Shown here piece after piece: positions 63,277 through 64,000 of a DNA stretch of 64,000 bases. Made by a program: the position numbers and the translations under genes. Positions within the stretch are counted from its first letter, which is position 1. Every line of letters begins with the position of its first letter. Under the pieces are notes generated by a model. That model saw only the letters and a program-made list of their open reading frames with translations, ran no database searches and was not told where the DNA came from. The stretch spans positions 1 through 64,000 of the forward strand of contig JAEUOR010000043.1 in NCBI GenBank assembly GCA_016790635.1, given 5' to 3'. Origin of the DNA: Burkholderiales bacterium (GTDB taxonomy: Bacteria; Pseudomonadota; Gammaproteobacteria; Burkholderiales; JAEUOS01).

Positions 63277-64000
63277 TCACGCGGTCGGCAACCTGTGGCT
63301 GCCGAACTGCTCGCGCAACTTGGTCTTGAGCATCTTTCCGGTCGCACCGAGCGGGATCGCATCGGTGAACACCACGTCGTCAGGCAGCCACCACTTGGCG
63401 ATCTTGCCGTCGTAGAAACCGAGCAGTTCCTCGCGCGTCACCTGCGCGCCAGGTTTCCTGACCACGATCAGGAGAGGCCGCTCGTCCCACTTGGGATGCG
63501 CGACACCGATCACCGCGGCCTGCAGCACGGCCGGATGGGCCACCGCAATGTTCTCCAGGTCGATCGAACTGATCCATTCGCCGCCCGACTTGATGACGTC
63601 CTTGCTGCGGTCGGTGATGGTCATGAAACCGTCGGGACTGATGGTCGCCACGTCGCCGGTCGGGAACCAGCCATCGACCAGCGGATCGCCCCCCTCGCCT
63701 TTGAAGTAGCCCTTGACCACCCACGGCCCGCGCACCAGGAGGTTGCCGAAGGACTTGCCGTCCCAGGGCAACTCCTGGCCGTCGTCGCCGACGATCTTCA
63801 TGTCGACCCCGTAGACAGCCCGCCCCTGCGTGACTTCGATGCCGAACTGCTCGTCCTTGGTCAAGCCCAGATGCTTGGTCTTCAAGTTGCAGACCGTTCC
63901 CAGGGGCGACATCTCGGTCATGCCCCAGGCGTGCAGGACACGCACCCCGTAGTCGTCCTGGAAGGCCTTGATCATCGCCGGAGGACAGGAGGAACCACCG
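63277..64000 (-). CDS. AMP-forming acyl-CoA ligase, C-terminal part (cut by window edge)
   Basis: The visible 240 codons are the end of an ANL-family acyl-CoA synthetase. They include [13 protein letters not shown] (adenylate-binding motif), [34 protein letters not shown] with the hinge Asp and the Lys-Ser-Gly-Gly signature, and the C-terminal catalytic Lys in [15 protein letters not shown]. It resembles medium/long-chain fatty-acyl or aryl-CoA ligases; the substrate pocket lies outside the window. The reading frame continues past 64000, where GGSSCPPAM fits the family. Confidence 0.93.
   Translation of the reverse strand, partial: GGSSCPPAMIKAFQDDYGVRVLHAWGMTEMSPLGTVCNLKTKHLGLTKDEQFGIEVTQGRAVYGVDMKIVGDDGQELPWDGKSFGNLLVRGPWVVKGYFKGEGGDPLVDGWFPTGDVATISPDGFMTITDRSKDVIKSGGEWISSIDLENIAVAHPAVLQAAVIGVAHPKWDERPLLIVVRKPGAQVTREELLGFYDGKIAKWWLPDDVVFTDAIPLGATGKMLKTKLREQFGSHRLPTA

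Overview
The window is a GC-rich chromosomal segment of a betaproteobacterium (Burkholderiales/Rhodocyclales-like; I cannot name the genus). The evidence is the complete iscRSUA-hscBA-fdx-iscX operon, the rpfE-like/recJ, ratA/rnfH/smpB and ybbA/tesA/selU neighbourhoods, prfB with its programmed frameshift followed by lysS, and hupB with two tRNAs next to ppiD. No phage, insertion sequence, CRISPR array or rRNA was found.

Layout. (1) 1-1234: 3' part of guaA. (2) About 1.4-24.8 kb: an accessory block lying between guaA and guaB, which are usually adjacent. On the minus strand it runs GAF-HlyD adaptor, PqqD-like/M50 peptidase/HlyD fusion, C-terminally short SecA-like ATPase, HlyD/RND-type adaptor, a 12.4-kb gene for a 4141-residue repeat-rich surface protein, a membrane diguanylate cyclase and a 50-residue Cys-rich protein. 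A GGDEF-EAL gene diverges from its head. (3) 24.8-32.6 kb: guaB, a DUF4124 protein, rnfH/ratA diverging from smpB, a slipin (SPFH) with an NfeD partner, and an rpfE-like gene overlapping recJ. (4) 32.7-35.5 kb: a Slam-like outer-membrane protein followed by a FecR-domain protein with a TbpB-like C-terminal region, a candidate type XI secretion pair. (5) 35.5-42 kb: prfB, lysS, acpH-like, a PQQ-type sugar dehydrogenase, a glycine-zipper protein and a DMT permease. (6) 42-47.7 kb: the isc operon with a strong promoter carrying two IscR-type boxes. (7) 47.7-54.3 kb: nnrE/D, ybbA, tesA, selU, ppiD, tRNA-Asp, tRNA-Val and hupB. (8) 54.3-64 kb: small-molecule catabolism and repair genes (a Nudix-tag-Nudix-aldolase-dehydrogenase-DapA-like run, an Ldh-family oxidoreductase, a hydratase, two DMT permeases and a truncated acyl-CoA ligase).

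Main lead. The 15.6-22.5 kb genes look like a dedicated export machine for the giant protein at 3.2-15.6 kb. They supply a SecA-type motor without the usual C-terminal domains, two membrane-anchored HlyD proteins (one fused to a zinc metalloprotease and a PqqD-like domain, one to GAF domains) and a periplasmic adaptor, but no type I ABC ATPase. The giant protein has a divergent LEPR-XLL-like N-terminus, a DUF4347 domain, beta-helix, DNRLRE, LamG and cadherin-like repeats, and a C-terminal membrane segment with a charged tail. Cyclic-di-GMP enzymes flank the system at both ends. The functional link is inferred from gene order and domain content.

No stretch over about 300 bases lacks a gene; the longest non-coding gaps are about 100-190 bases.
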